Positions 8,110 to 14,510 of a DNA stretch of 25,915 nucleotides are shown piece by piece. The DNA lies in NCBI GenBank assembly GCA_036554605.1, contig DATBMY010000251.1, positions 1-25,915 on the forward strand. Reading direction: 5' to 3'. The position numbers and the translations under genes are program-made. How positions within the stretch are numbered: the first letter of the stretch is position 1; each line of letters starts with the position of its first letter. Origin of the DNA: DATBMY01 sp036554605. Its GTDB lineage: Bacteria; Acidobacteriota; Blastocatellia; UBA7656. Under the pieces are notes generated by a model. That model did not search any database and was not told the origin of the DNA. It worked only from the letters and a program-made list of their open reading frames with translations.

Positions 8110-9012
8110 ATGAAAATACTGATATGCAGCGACGGATCGAGCCAGGCTGAAAACGCCGTCGGCTTCGGCGGGCTCATCGCCGAAAAAACAGCCGCTGAGA
8201 CTACGATACTTGGCATAACGGAAAAGCCGGCACAGGAAGATGCTATCTTCGACTCGCTTCGACGAGCGCAGCATCTTTTGCGCGAGCGCGGCATCAACGC
8301 GGAGGTAATTAGCAAAGCGGGCGAGCCTATCGAAGAGATCCTCAAGCGGACTGAAGAGGTTGATTATGATCTGGTCGTCATCGGCGCGACGCGCAAGGGG
8401 ACGCGCGGGCCTTTTCTTATGTCGGCCAAGGCTTACAAAATAATAAAGGCGGTCGCGCCGCCCGTGCTTGTGGTCATCGGCAGCCGCGAGAGCCTCAACC
8501 GCGTACTGGTCTGCAGCGGCGGCGAAAAGTATATAGATAAGGCAGTCGAGTTTGCTGGCAAAGTCGCGGGCGCGGCTAACGCAAAAGTGACGCTGCTTCA
8601 TGTTATGGCGGAGCCGCCCCCGATCTTTTCCGATCTTATAAAGATGGAAGAAGACGTGAACCTGCTTCTTCATTCCAACCTGCCCGCCGGTCAAAACCTC
8701 CGGCGCGAAAAAGAGCAACTCGAAGCCTTTGGAGTCTCCGCGCAGGTACGGCTCAGGCATGGCCTCGTCGTCAGCGAAGTATTCAAAGAGATTAACCAGG
8801 GAGATTATGATCTGGTTGTAACCGGTTCGTCGCCCGCCGGAGGAACGCTTCGCACTTACATAATGGGCAACATCACTCGCGAGATAGTAAATCGCGCCCA
8901 GTGCCCGGTGCTCGTAGTTCGCGGTGAGCAGGAGCCGCAAACCATAGGGCGAAGCCTTAAGGACTTTTTCTCGGATATCACTAATTCGAGGAAAACTAAA
9001 GAGGAAGATTGA
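8110..9012 (+). CDS. Tandem universal-stress (UspA) protein
   Basis: 300 aa from ATG 8110 (MKILICSDGS is the classic Usp opening; a GTG at 8092 in frame would only add six residues). Two Usp domains are fused: ~1-130 (ending APPVLVVIG) and ~135-285 (starting NRVLVCSGG, ending CPVLVVRG). The second keeps the nucleotide-binding-like glycine signature GSSPAGG...MGNITREIV; the first has GATRKGTRG but a less regular second half. Such proteins are soluble and bind ATP or AMP during stress. A weak upstream -10-like TATATT (8042-8047) is present without a good -35. A long hairpin follows the stop. Placed just before the stressosome operon, it fits a general stress module. Confidence 0.9.
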   Translation: MKILICSDGSSQAENAVGFGGLIAEKTAAETTILGITEKPAQEDAIFDSLRRAQHLLRERGINAEVISKAGEPIEEILKRTEEVDYDLVVIGATRKGTRGPFLMSAKAYKIIKAVAPPVLVVIGSRESLNRVLVCSGGEKYIDKAVEFAGKVAGAANAKVTLLHVMAEPPPIFSDLIKMEEDVNLLLHSNLPAGQNLRREKEQLEAFGVSAQVRLRHGLVVSEVFKEINQGDYDLVVTGSSPAGGTLRTYIMGNITREIVNRAQCPVLVVRGEQEPQTIGRSLKDFFSDITNSRKTKEED

Positions 9013-9024
9013 GAGTTTTATCAG

Positions 9025-9066
9025 TCAAAGAAGAATCAAGCGCGGCCGCGCCTGATTCTTCTTTGA
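9025..9066. terminator. Long perfect hairpin between convergent genes (bidirectional terminator)
   Basis: TCAAAGAAGAATCA (9025-9038) and TGATTCTTCTTTGA (9053-9066) are perfect 14-bp arms. The central GCGCGGCCGCGC (9040-9051) is itself a palindrome, with only one A/C mismatch between arm and core, so the whole 42-nt unit is one near-perfect palindrome. It lies 12 nt after the Usp stop and 30 nt beyond the convergent CsbD-like stop. There is no clean T-run on either side, so the termination strength is uncertain. Confidence 0.6.
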
Positions 9067-9096
9067 TATTATACGGCGAGAAATCCCTCCGCTATA

Positions 9097-9309
9097 TTAT
9101 CGCTTCATTTTGTCGCCAAGGTTTTCTATGGTCTCGCCGGCTTCGCGCCGAATGCCGCCGACGCCCTCTTTTACGTCGCCTTTTACGCGATCTATCTTGC
9201 CTTCAGTCTCCATCTCTTCGTCGTCTATCGCCCGGCCCACGTTCTCCTTGACCGCGCCTTTAGCCTTGTCAAATTTGCCTTCCATTTCCTGCTTGTTGGG
9301 AATACCCAT
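9097..9309 (-). CDS. CsbD-like stress protein
   Basis: 70 aa from the minus-strand ATG at 9309, chosen because GGAGGT lies 6 bases upstream; a longer frame to 9399 has no such site. The sequence shows two copies of the CsbD motif: EGKFDKAKGAVKENVGRAI and EGKIDRVKGDVKEGVG, with high Lys/Glu/Gly and no hydrophobic core. CsbD is a sigma-B-controlled stress protein in Bacillus; its molecular role is not established. The C-terminal extension (RREAGETIENLGDKMKR) is helical. It converges with the Usp gene and is divergent from the stressosome operon, so regulatory linkage is plausible. Confidence 0.88.
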   Translation of the reverse strand: MGIPNKQEMEGKFDKAKGAVKENVGRAIDDEEMETEGKIDRVKGDVKEGVGGIRREAGETIENLGDKMKR

Positions 9310-9340
9310 GTGTCTACCTCCAGTATGTTTTTTCGCACAA

Positions 9341-9379
9341 ATACTATGTGCGGTACTTACTAGATCAACTCGCGTGCCA
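9341..9379 (-). promoter_or_regulatory. Candidate promoter region of the CsbD-like gene (sigma-70 or sigma-54)
   Basis: Minus strand. A sigma-70 reading is -35 TTGATC (9363-9368) with -10 TAGTAT (9341-9346), 16 bp apart. A sigma-54 reading overlaps it: TGGCACGCGAGTTGAT (9379 down to 9364) matches the -24 element perfectly and is correctly spaced, but the -12 GC is GA. Either would give a short leader before ATG 9309. The sigma-70 option is safer because GC at -12 is normally required. Confidence 0.4.
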
Positions 9380-9402
9380 TCACCTTTAGCAGTCTCCACG
9401 CG

Positions 9403-9425
9403 GCTTTGCGCAAAGCGATTTTTTT
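9403..9425 (+). terminator. Short hairpin plus T-run, possible insulator before the rsb operon
   Basis: GCTTTGCGCAAAGC (5-bp stem with a GCGC loop) is followed two bases later by seven T. It would act on plus-strand transcription and could stop read-through from the Usp side into the stressosome operon. The stem is short. Confidence 0.35.
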
Positions 9426-9459
9426 AGCTCGAAGTAATTTGGTAGAATTATGGCGTGTC

Positions 9460-9598
9460 ACGAGGACCGTTTCAGTACATGCCTTAATCAGTCCTCGTAC
9501 CAAATAAAAGCATCGCGCCCGCCGTGGACGGTCGCGAAGAATATCTCATCATACAGGCTATATAATCTGACCATTTATGTCGCGAAGGAGGCCGCATC
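9460..9598 (+). promoter_or_regulatory. Leader and probable promoter of the stressosome operon
   Basis: A perfect -10 hexamer TATAAT stands at 9561-9566, 32 bases before the TTG start, but no good -35 is seen 16-18 bp upstream, so an activator may be needed. Further upstream is an inverted repeat ACGAGGAC (9460-9467) / GTCCTCGT (9491-9498), a possible operator. A GC-rich imperfect hairpin, with CCGTGGACGG as its inner part, lies at about 9512-9538. Confidence 0.4.
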
Positions 9599-10546
9599 TT
9601 GTCATCGGATAACGCCACGAACAACAACCTCGCAAACCCGCGCACGACCCGCATGCTGACCGAGCGCGAGAACGAAATACTAGAAGCCTGGATCGAAAAT
9701 CGCGTCAACTCGTCTGATTTTCGCGAGACGCTTATTTCAGGCGAGGAGCTGCGCTCGGATTCGCAATCGTTTTTGCGGGCGTTCGTAACAGCCATCGCGG
9801 ATTCGAACGTGGAAGAGATGCGCGGCAAGGAATTCAACGCCATCCGCAGGCTCCTGCTGGAAATCTCAGAGGCGCGGGCGGCGCAGGCATTCAGCCCTTC
9901 CGAGACCGCATTTTATGTCTTCAGTCTCAAGGAGAGCTTGATGCCTTTCTTCAGGGATGAGTACCGCGACGACCCGAACCTGCTGATAGACGAGGTCAAC
10001 AAGATATCCAAGACGCTCGATAAGCTCGGGTCGTTTATCTTCGTCTCGACGATAAAGAACCGCGAACGCGTCATACGCCAGCAGCAGCAGGATATGCTGG
10101 AGCTGTCGACGCCCGTGGTCCAGATATGGGATCGCATTATATGCCTGCCGTTGATCGGGGCGCTCGACAGCCGCCGGACCCAGCTGATGATGGAGAGGCT
10201 GTTGGAGCGGATCGTGCGGACTCGCGCCGAGGTGGCGATACTCGACATAACCGGCGTCCCCACCGTCGATACGCAGGTCGCGAATTATCTTATAAAGACG
10301 GTCACCGCCGTGAGACTTTTGGGCTCGACCTGCATAATCACGGGCGTTGGACCGGCCATAGCTCAGACTATTGTCCATCTCGGGATCGATCTGGCCGGGA
10401 TAATCACTCGCAACCAGCTCTCGGATGGGATCCGCCTTGCTTTTGAAATGACGAGACAAAAAGTCGTGCCGACCTCAGGCGCGGACGAAGATGAGACGGG
10501 ACAGGAAGGAGGAGCGGATGAGCGCGTTCAAAGTGCCCATTCTTAA
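9599..10546 (+). CDS. rsbR: RsbR-type stressosome scaffold/sensor
   Basis: 315 aa. The start is TTG 9599, supported by a strong GAAGGAGG (9584-9591) 7 bases upstream. The N-terminal half (~20-165) is a helical RsbR N-terminal sensory domain without a recognisable cofactor motif. A linker follows, then a STAS domain (~170-290): LELSTPVVQIWDRIICLPLI, ILDITGVPTVDTQVANYLIK, GVGPAIAQTIVHLGIDL. The two kinase-target positions of B. subtilis RsbRA (Thr171, Thr205) align with Ser191 (LDSRR) and Thr225 (VDT), so both are still phosphorylatable. The C-terminal tail is acidic and gene-specific. RsbR and RsbS co-assemble into the 1.8-MDa stressosome and hold RsbT. The next gene overlaps by 29 nt. Confidence 0.93.
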   Translation: MSSDNATNNNLANPRTTRMLTERENEILEAWIENRVNSSDFRETLISGEELRSDSQSFLRAFVTAIADSNVEEMRGKEFNAIRRLLLEISEARAAQAFSPSETAFYVFSLKESLMPFFRDEYRDDPNLLIDEVNKISKTLDKLGSFIFVSTIKNRERVIRQQQQDMLELSTPVVQIWDRIICLPLIGALDSRRTQLMMERLLERIVRTRAEVAILDITGVPTVDTQVANYLIKTVTAVRLLGSTCIITGVGPAIAQTIVHLGIDLAGIITRNQLSDGIRLAFEMTRQKVVPTSGADEDETGQEGGADERVQSAHS

Positions 10547-10934
10547 AGTCGGCGATGTTCTCATAGTCTCGATTCAATCCGATATCGATGACAGGACTGT
10601 TCTCGAGTTGCAACAGCGCGTGCTCGAACAGATAGAGCGGACAAACGCGCGCGCCGTGCTCATAGATATATCGCTGCTCGAGATGGTCGACTCATTCACC
10701 GGCCGAATGCTTTCCGACATCGCATCCATGTCATCGATCATGGACGCCGAGACGGTAGTCGTCGGCATGCAGCCCGCGGTGGCGATAACGCTGGTCGAGC
10801 TGGGCCTCGAGCTCAAGGGCGTCTCGACGGCGCTGGACGTGGACGAGGGATTAAGAATTCTCAGGGACAGGATGAGCAAGAAACAGCGAGGCGCGCGAGC
10901 CTGGAATGACCGACATGCCTCCGCGGGAAGCTAG
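10518..10934 (+). CDS. rsbS: RsbS stressosome STAS protein
   Basis: 138 aa from ATG 10518, with a very strong GGAAGGAGGAG ribosome site inside the end of rsbR; an in-frame ATG at 10491 lacks one. It is a single STAS domain: MSAFKVPILKVGDVLIVSIQ at the start, EMVDSFTGRMLSD in the middle and GMQPAVAITLVELGLELKG later, all close to RsbS. The serine phosphorylated by RsbT in B. subtilis (Ser59) falls exactly at residue 59 here. A tail of ~20 residues (KKQRGARAWNDRHASAGS) extends past the usual end and overlaps the rsbT start by 29 nt. Confidence 0.95.
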   Translation: MSAFKVPILKVGDVLIVSIQSDIDDRTVLELQQRVLEQIERTNARAVLIDISLLEMVDSFTGRMLSDIASMSSIMDAETVVVGMQPAVAITLVELGLELKGVSTALDVDEGLRILRDRMSKKQRGARAWNDRHASAGS

Positions 10935-11319
10935 CCGCATCCACCTAGAGCATAATGACGACCTGATACGCGTGCGCGCAAGCGTGCGCGACGCGGCCTC
11001 GGAGATGGGCTTCACGCATACGGACCAGGTCCGCATCGTGACCGCTACGAGCGAGCTTGCGCGCAACATAATGCGATACGCCGGGAGCGGGTACGTTGAG
11101 ATAGCGCGGGTCAAGCAGCGAGGCGAGCGCGGGCTGAGGATTCGCTTCGAGGATTGCGGGCCGGGCATCAAAGACATAGCGCTCGCGATGACCGACGGTT
11201 ACACGACGAGCCGGGGCCTGGGAAAGGGATTGCCGGGAGCGCGACGCCTTGTCGATGAGTTCGTGATCGAATCCGAAGTGGGGAAGGGCACGACGATCAT
11301 CATAACAAAGTGGCTTTAA
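10906..11319 (+). CDS. rsbT: RsbT serine kinase of the stressosome
   Basis: 137 aa from ATG 10906 (a second ATG at 10915 is possible). No good ribosome site is visible, so translation is probably coupled to rsbS, which it overlaps. It is a GHKL ATPase/kinase with N-box ATSELARNIMRYAG, G1 box EDCGPGI, and G2 region TTSRGLGKGLPGARRLVDEF, ending with GTTIIITKWL as in RsbT. Under stress RsbT phosphorylates RsbR and RsbS, leaves the complex and activates a partner (RsbU in B. subtilis). No RsbU is present in this window; the two downstream fusions or the HD-GYP/GGDEF protein could take that place (inference). Confidence 0.95.
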   Translation: MTDMPPREASRIHLEHNDDLIRVRASVRDAASEMGFTHTDQVRIVTATSELARNIMRYAGSGYVEIARVKQRGERGLRIRFEDCGPGIKDIALAMTDGYTTSRGLGKGLPGARRLVDEFVIESEVGKGTTIIITKWL

Positions 11320-11343
11320 CGATCAGGGTGGCGGAATAGAATA

Positions 11344-12396
11344 ATGAAGCGGTTCGAAGTTATTCACCTGGCAAATGATGGCGACATCGGGCAGGCGAGG
11401 AGGAGTGTCCGCAGGTGCGCCGCCGGCCTAGGGTTTAATGAGCGACAGGTTGCCGAAATAGAGATCGCCATAAACGAGCTGGGCACGAACGCCGTTAAGT
11501 TCGCGCGCGGCACAGGCCAGCTATACTTTTCAAAAGCGGAAGAGAGTATAGAAGAGGACGGCATCGAGCTGATCTACCTTGATAAAGGTCCCGGCATCGA
11601 AGACGTGAGCACGGCCATAGAAGACGGATTCACGACCGCCGGTACCATGGGGGCAGGTCTTGGAGCGATAAAGAGGATGGCCGACGAGTTCTATATATAT
11701 TCGTCGGTCGAGCGCCCGACACGGCGGCTACCTCTTCACGGCAGGACGACCACCGGAACCGCCATAGTATTTCGCAAACGCCTATCCGACAAGAGAGAGG
11801 CCGAGCAGCAGAGCCGAGATGTATGGGGCGGTTTCACCAGGCCCGCGGCGGGCTCGGACGCAAACGGCGATGCTTACCTTATAAAGCAAGACGAGGATCG
11901 CTTGCTTGCCGCGATAATCGACGGGCTGGGCCACGGCCTTGCGGCGCGTGAGGCCGCGCGCGAAGCGGTCTCCGCAATAGAAAGGCATAAGGATGCCCCG
12001 GTCGACAATATCCTCAGAGCCACACACGAATCGCTCAGGATGACTCGCGGGGCAGTTGCGGGTCTTGCGCTCATCGACCGGCGCGCCGCGACTATTGAGT
12101 ATGCCGGGATAGGCAACGCCGACTGCCGCGTGATAAGCGGGGCCGGGCAGACAAGGTTTATATCGCTCAACGGCACGCTCGGGTCGCGCCTCGACCGGAT
12201 CCGCGTCTTCAAGGAACAACTGCCGAAGGTCGTGACGCTTGTTATGTCGACCGACGGCATATCGGAGAGGTGGGACCTGGAGCATTACCCGGGGCTGCTC
12301 GGACTTCACCCGCAATTGCTATGCGCGGTCATCGCTCGCGATTATGGGCGCCCGGCCGACGACGCTACGATCCTTTGTGGGAGGTTGGTATTTTGA
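11344..12396 (+). CDS. RsbT-like ATPase fused to an RsbX/SpoIIE-type PP2C phosphatase
   Basis: 350 aa from ATG 11344, 24 nt after rsbT. The N-terminal ~147 residues are a second RsbT/RsbW-type ATPase: N-box IAINELGTNAVKFARG, G1 box LDKGPGI, G2 GTMGAGLGAIKRMADEF. The C-terminal ~190 residues are a PP2C-type serine phosphatase: NGDAY and IDGLGHG hold metal-binding aspartates, then GIGNADCRV, MSTDGI and a terminal PADDATILCGRL. In B. subtilis RsbX removes the phosphates from RsbR/RsbS and resets the stressosome, so this fusion probably combines recruitment by the ATPase fold with resetting. The N-terminal domain keeps ATP-binding residues; whether it still phosphorylates is not known. The stop overlaps the next TTG start. 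Confidence 0.9.
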   Translation: MKRFEVIHLANDGDIGQARRSVRRCAAGLGFNERQVAEIEIAINELGTNAVKFARGTGQLYFSKAEESIEEDGIELIYLDKGPGIEDVSTAIEDGFTTAGTMGAGLGAIKRMADEFYIYSSVERPTRRLPLHGRTTTGTAIVFRKRLSDKREAEQQSRDVWGGFTRPAAGSDANGDAYLIKQDEDRLLAAIIDGLGHGLAAREAAREAVSAIERHKDAPVDNILRATHESLRMTRGAVAGLALIDRRAATIEYAGIGNADCRVISGAGQTRFISLNGTLGSRLDRIRVFKEQLPKVVTLVMSTDGISERWDLEHYPGLLGLHPQLLCAVIARDYGRPADDATILCGRLVF

Positions 12397-13763
12397 CGGC
12401 AGAACTCTTCTATCCCTGGGATAGCCCGGGCGAAAAACAGGAGAAGATCGGGTCCATACTGATCCGCAACGAATCCGACATCACGCGGGTGCGCGACCGC
12501 GTCAGGCTTGCCGCGCGCGAAATGGGTTTCGATTACGTGACGCAGATAAAGTTGACGACCGCTGTCTCGGAGCTTACGCGCAACATATACGAGTACGCCG
12601 AAACGGGAAGCATCACGCTGCTTTTCGTAGAGAGCGAGGGAAAGAAGGGCATAAAGATAGTGTGCGAGGATAACGGGCCGGGGATTGCGCACCTCGATGA
12701 AATAATGACGGGCCGCTTCCAGTCGAAATCCGGCCTCGGCAAAGGGCTTGCCGGGTCGCGCAGGCTGCTCGACGAGTTCCGGGTCGAGTCGGAGCCGGGG
12801 CAGGGAACGCGCATCGAGGGGATCAAGTGGTTCGACAGCGAACAGCACATGCTCAAGTCGCTCGATGAGATTCGCAACCTCTTCTTCTCGGCGAGCGAAT
12901 CGAGCATAGTCGAAGAGCTGAAGTCGCAGAATAAAGAGCTGGTAAGAGTGCTTGCTGAGCTTATCGAAAGTCGTCGCAGGGTCGAACTGGCGAACCAGGA
13001 GCTTCAGGAAGCAAACGAGAAACTGAAGCAGGTCGACGTGATGAAATCGCGCTTTATTTCGACAATCGCTCACGAGATTCGCACGCCGATAAACGCGATC
13101 CGCGGGCTGGTCAGCCTGCTTTCGCGCGATACGCGAACCCCGCTTACGCCACAACAGCGCGAGACTGTCGAGAGGCTAGATAAATCCTCGGCCATGCTCG
13201 TCCGGCTCGTAAACGACCTGCTCGATCTGTCGCGGCTGCAGGCTCGCAAGATGCTCATAAAGCTACAGGAGTTTGATGTCGCCGAGCTCATAGACTCTAT
13301 ACAGACGGGGCTCAAGCAGACCGCAAGCGACAAGGGCGTAACGCTCACTTATGAGGTAGAGCAAGGGCTCGGTAAGATCGTGAGCGACCCGACTAAAATC
13401 ACACAGGTGATCACAAACTTCGCCTCGAACGCCATAAAGTTCACGCCCGCCGGAGGCTCGGTCACGATCCGCGCCGCCCTAGACGCCGGCGGGATGTGGC
13501 GCGTGGAAGTGATCGATACCGGAATTGGAATGACCGAGGATCAGGTACCGCTGATCTTCGAAGAGTTCCGGCAGGTCAACATATCGAGTCCGCATCACAC
13601 CGGGGGGACCGGACTCGGTCTGCCGATAAGCAAGCGATTGGTTGAGCTTGTCGGCGGCAGGATAAAGGTGATCAGCGCGCCCGGCGCCGGCTCTACCTTC
13701 ATAGCCGTCTGGCCCATAGACGTTCGAGGCTACGTGGCCGAATCCTCTATAGCAGAACTTTAG
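12393..13763 (+). CDS. RsbT-like ATPase fused to a histidine kinase
   Basis: 456 aa. The start is TTG 12393, overlapping the previous stop (TTGA) with GGGAGG (12379-12384) 8 bases upstream. A longer frame from 12270 would lie mostly inside the phosphatase gene. Residues ~20-145 are a third RsbT-type ATPase (TAVSELTRNIYEYAETG, EDNGPGI, SGLGKGLAGSRRLLDEF). A coiled coil follows (~160-215), then HisKA with FISTIAHEIRTP (His227) and a complete HATPase_c (ITNFASNAIKFTP, DTGIGM, GGTGLGLPISKRLVELVGG). It has no transmembrane segment, so it is cytosolic and probably senses the stressosome through its RsbT-like part. No response regulator sits beside it; the nearest in the window is at 4689. It is the last gene of the operon. 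Confidence 0.9.
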   Translation: MTAELFYPWDSPGEKQEKIGSILIRNESDITRVRDRVRLAAREMGFDYVTQIKLTTAVSELTRNIYEYAETGSITLLFVESEGKKGIKIVCEDNGPGIAHLDEIMTGRFQSKSGLGKGLAGSRRLLDEFRVESEPGQGTRIEGIKWFDSEQHMLKSLDEIRNLFFSASESSIVEELKSQNKELVRVLAELIESRRRVELANQELQEANEKLKQVDVMKSRFISTIAHEIRTPINAIRGLVSLLSRDTRTPLTPQQRETVERLDKSSAMLVRLVNDLLDLSRLQARKMLIKLQEFDVAELIDSIQTGLKQTASDKGVTLTYEVEQGLGKIVSDPTKITQVITNFASNAIKFTPAGGSVTIRAALDAGGMWRVEVIDTGIGMTEDQVPLIFEEFRQVNISSPHHTGGTGLGLPISKRLVELVGGRIKVISAPGAGSTFIAVWPIDVRGYVAESSIAEL

Positions 13764-13843
13764 CCGCCTCGACCGGCGACGCTTCTCGCGACCACTTGCG
13801 AAACCTACCCGGCCGGGGGCGAAGACCGCAATTAATTTAGTTA

Positions 13844-13872
13844 TTGACACCAGTTACCGGGATGCATACAAT
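13844..13872 (+). promoter_or_regulatory. Sigma-70 promoter of the c-di-GMP gene leader
   Basis: Perfect -35 TTGACA (13844-13849) and -10 TACAAT (13867-13872) with the ideal 17-bp spacer. The start should be near 13879, leaving a leader of about 630 nt before the ATG at 14511. It separates this gene from the stressosome operon, which ends 80 bases upstream. Confidence 0.85.
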
Positions 13873-13882
13873 CGCTGCGAGT

Positions 13883-13928
13883 GAACCCGAAGTTGTTGCT
13901 TCTCAGGGGATAGGCAGTACCCTGGTTC
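13883..13928 (+). ncRNA. Three-way-junction fold at the 5' end of the leader
   Basis: GAACC (13883-13887) pairs with GGTTC (13924-13928). Between them are GAAG-TTGTTG-CTTC (13889-13902) and AGGG (13905-13908) / CCCT (13920-13923). All arms are perfect and leave few unpaired bases outside the loops. It starts about 4 nt after the predicted transcription start, so it may protect the transcript end or act as a separate sensor. I do not recognise the family. Confidence 0.4.
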
Positions 13929-13954
13929 TTTCGATTCGTCATATTTAATGCGAA

Positions 13955-14048
13955 CTTCACCGATAAAGGCTACTGCCCTTTTTAAGGGCAGCGGCAAAGC
14001 CGTCGGCTCTGGTTGAAATCCGGGGGTCGGGCGGTTGCCGAAGTGAAG
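13955..14048 (+). promoter_or_regulatory. GEMM/c-di-GMP-I-like riboswitch
   Basis: The closing stem CTTCAC (13955-13960) pairs with GTGAAG (14043-14048). Within it come, in GEMM order: GATAAAGGC; a 6-bp hairpin CTGCCC/GGGCAG; GGCAAAGCC (GEMM has CGCAAAGCC); a second hairpin CTCTGG/CCGGGG; and GGGCGGTTGCCGA, like the GEMM 3' strand. The A-A-G-G-C run suggests that the ligand-contacting guanine (G20 in the Vc2 RNA) is kept. Departures are the first hairpin's loop, which is TTTTTAA rather than a GNRA tetraloop, and the lack of an obvious A47 equivalent. A gene for c-di-GMP synthesis and breakdown follows, the usual context for this class. A cyclic AMP-GMP-binding variant cannot be excluded. Confidence 0.6.
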
Positions 14049-14063
14049 GCTGGATGCATAATC

Positions 14064-14113
14064 AAGCCTGCACGGCTGGGAGCCTTATTTATCCGGTGTG
14101 CAGGCTTTTCTAT
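14064..14113 (+). terminator. Terminator hairpin of the riboswitch expression platform
   Basis: AAGCCTGCAC (14064-14073) pairs perfectly with GTGCAGGCTT (14098-14107), followed by TTCTATT; the loop holds a small GGCT-GGG-AGCC hairpin. It lies 15 nt after the riboswitch. AAGGCT at 14046-14051, in the 3' closing strand, could instead pair with AGCCTT (14081-14086) or part of the terminator arm, giving mutually exclusive folds suited to attenuation. The T-run is short. Confidence 0.6.
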
Positions 14114-14175
14114 TAGCAGGAAACTTTCGTCACATTTATCACCCGAAGGTTTCCCTTCAACCGGAGGGACACACT

Positions 14176-14292
14176 TTGAAGGCCAGGAAAAGAGTCCCTG
14201 GACCTAGCCCGGCACTCGCGTCTCTGCCGCGCAGACCCTCCGGCGACCGGACACTGCCGAGAACACTCTTTGTCCCGACGGGGCGGATATGA
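14176..14292 (+). CDS. Candidate 38-aa leader ORF (TTG start)
   Basis: TTG 14176 follows GGAGGG (14163-14168) at 7 bases and opens a 38-codon frame ending in TGA. The peptide is basic and Pro/Arg rich (starts MKARKRVPGPSPALASL, ends LFVPTGRI). TTG with a strong ribosome site is also used by rsbR and other genes here. It lies in the leader after the terminator hairpin. It could be a real small protein, a regulatory leader, or chance; I recognise no family. Confidence 0.3.
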   Translation: MKARKRVPGPSPALASLPRRPSGDRTLPRTLFVPTGRI

Positions 14293-14331
14293 TTGGCCGC
14301 TACCGTAAATCCTGAAAAGGAGGATACAGCC

Positions 14332-14382
14332 ATGCATATAAAGTCTAACTTGAAGGCTGGCGGCGTCGTCATCGTCGGCTAG
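14332..14382 (+). CDS. Candidate 16-aa peptide ORF
   Basis: ATG 14332 follows a near-ideal AAAAGGAGG (14315-14323) at 8 bases and encodes MHIKSNLKAGGVVIVG before TAG. The ribosome site is among the best in the window, better than those of several long genes. The N-terminal IKSNLKAGG resembles, from memory only, very short acidobacterial peptides with a K-x-N-x-KAGG opening; this is unverified. It lies 128 nt upstream of the HD-GYP/GGDEF start. Confidence 0.4.
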   Translation: MHIKSNLKAGGVVIVG

Positions 14383-14510
14383 TTTGAATCTGAAGCGCAG
14401 GCAGGTTTGATAACTGCTAACCCCTTTTCTTGCTCGGCGACAGGATACGTATCTGCCCTGATCGAGTATGCCCGGGTCTCGCGCGCAATCGAGCGCGTCG
14501 GGGAGGTTTA

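Noticed and set aside
8062..8940. 292-aa minus-strand frame opposite the Usp gene
   Set aside because: Antisense shadow of a well-supported Usp gene; no family features and no ribosome site.
9110..9427. 105-aa plus-strand frame over the CsbD-like gene
   Set aside because: Complement of a recognisable CsbD-like gene; Ser/Pro-rich shadow translation.
12270..12392. Upstream start for the RsbT-histidine-kinase fusion
   Set aside because: It would overlap the phosphatase by over 120 bases and add a non-homologous Arg/Pro-rich lead; TTG 12393 has GGGAGG at 8 bases.
12342..13154. 270-aa minus-strand frame
   Set aside because: Shadow of the RsbT-histidine-kinase fusion gene.
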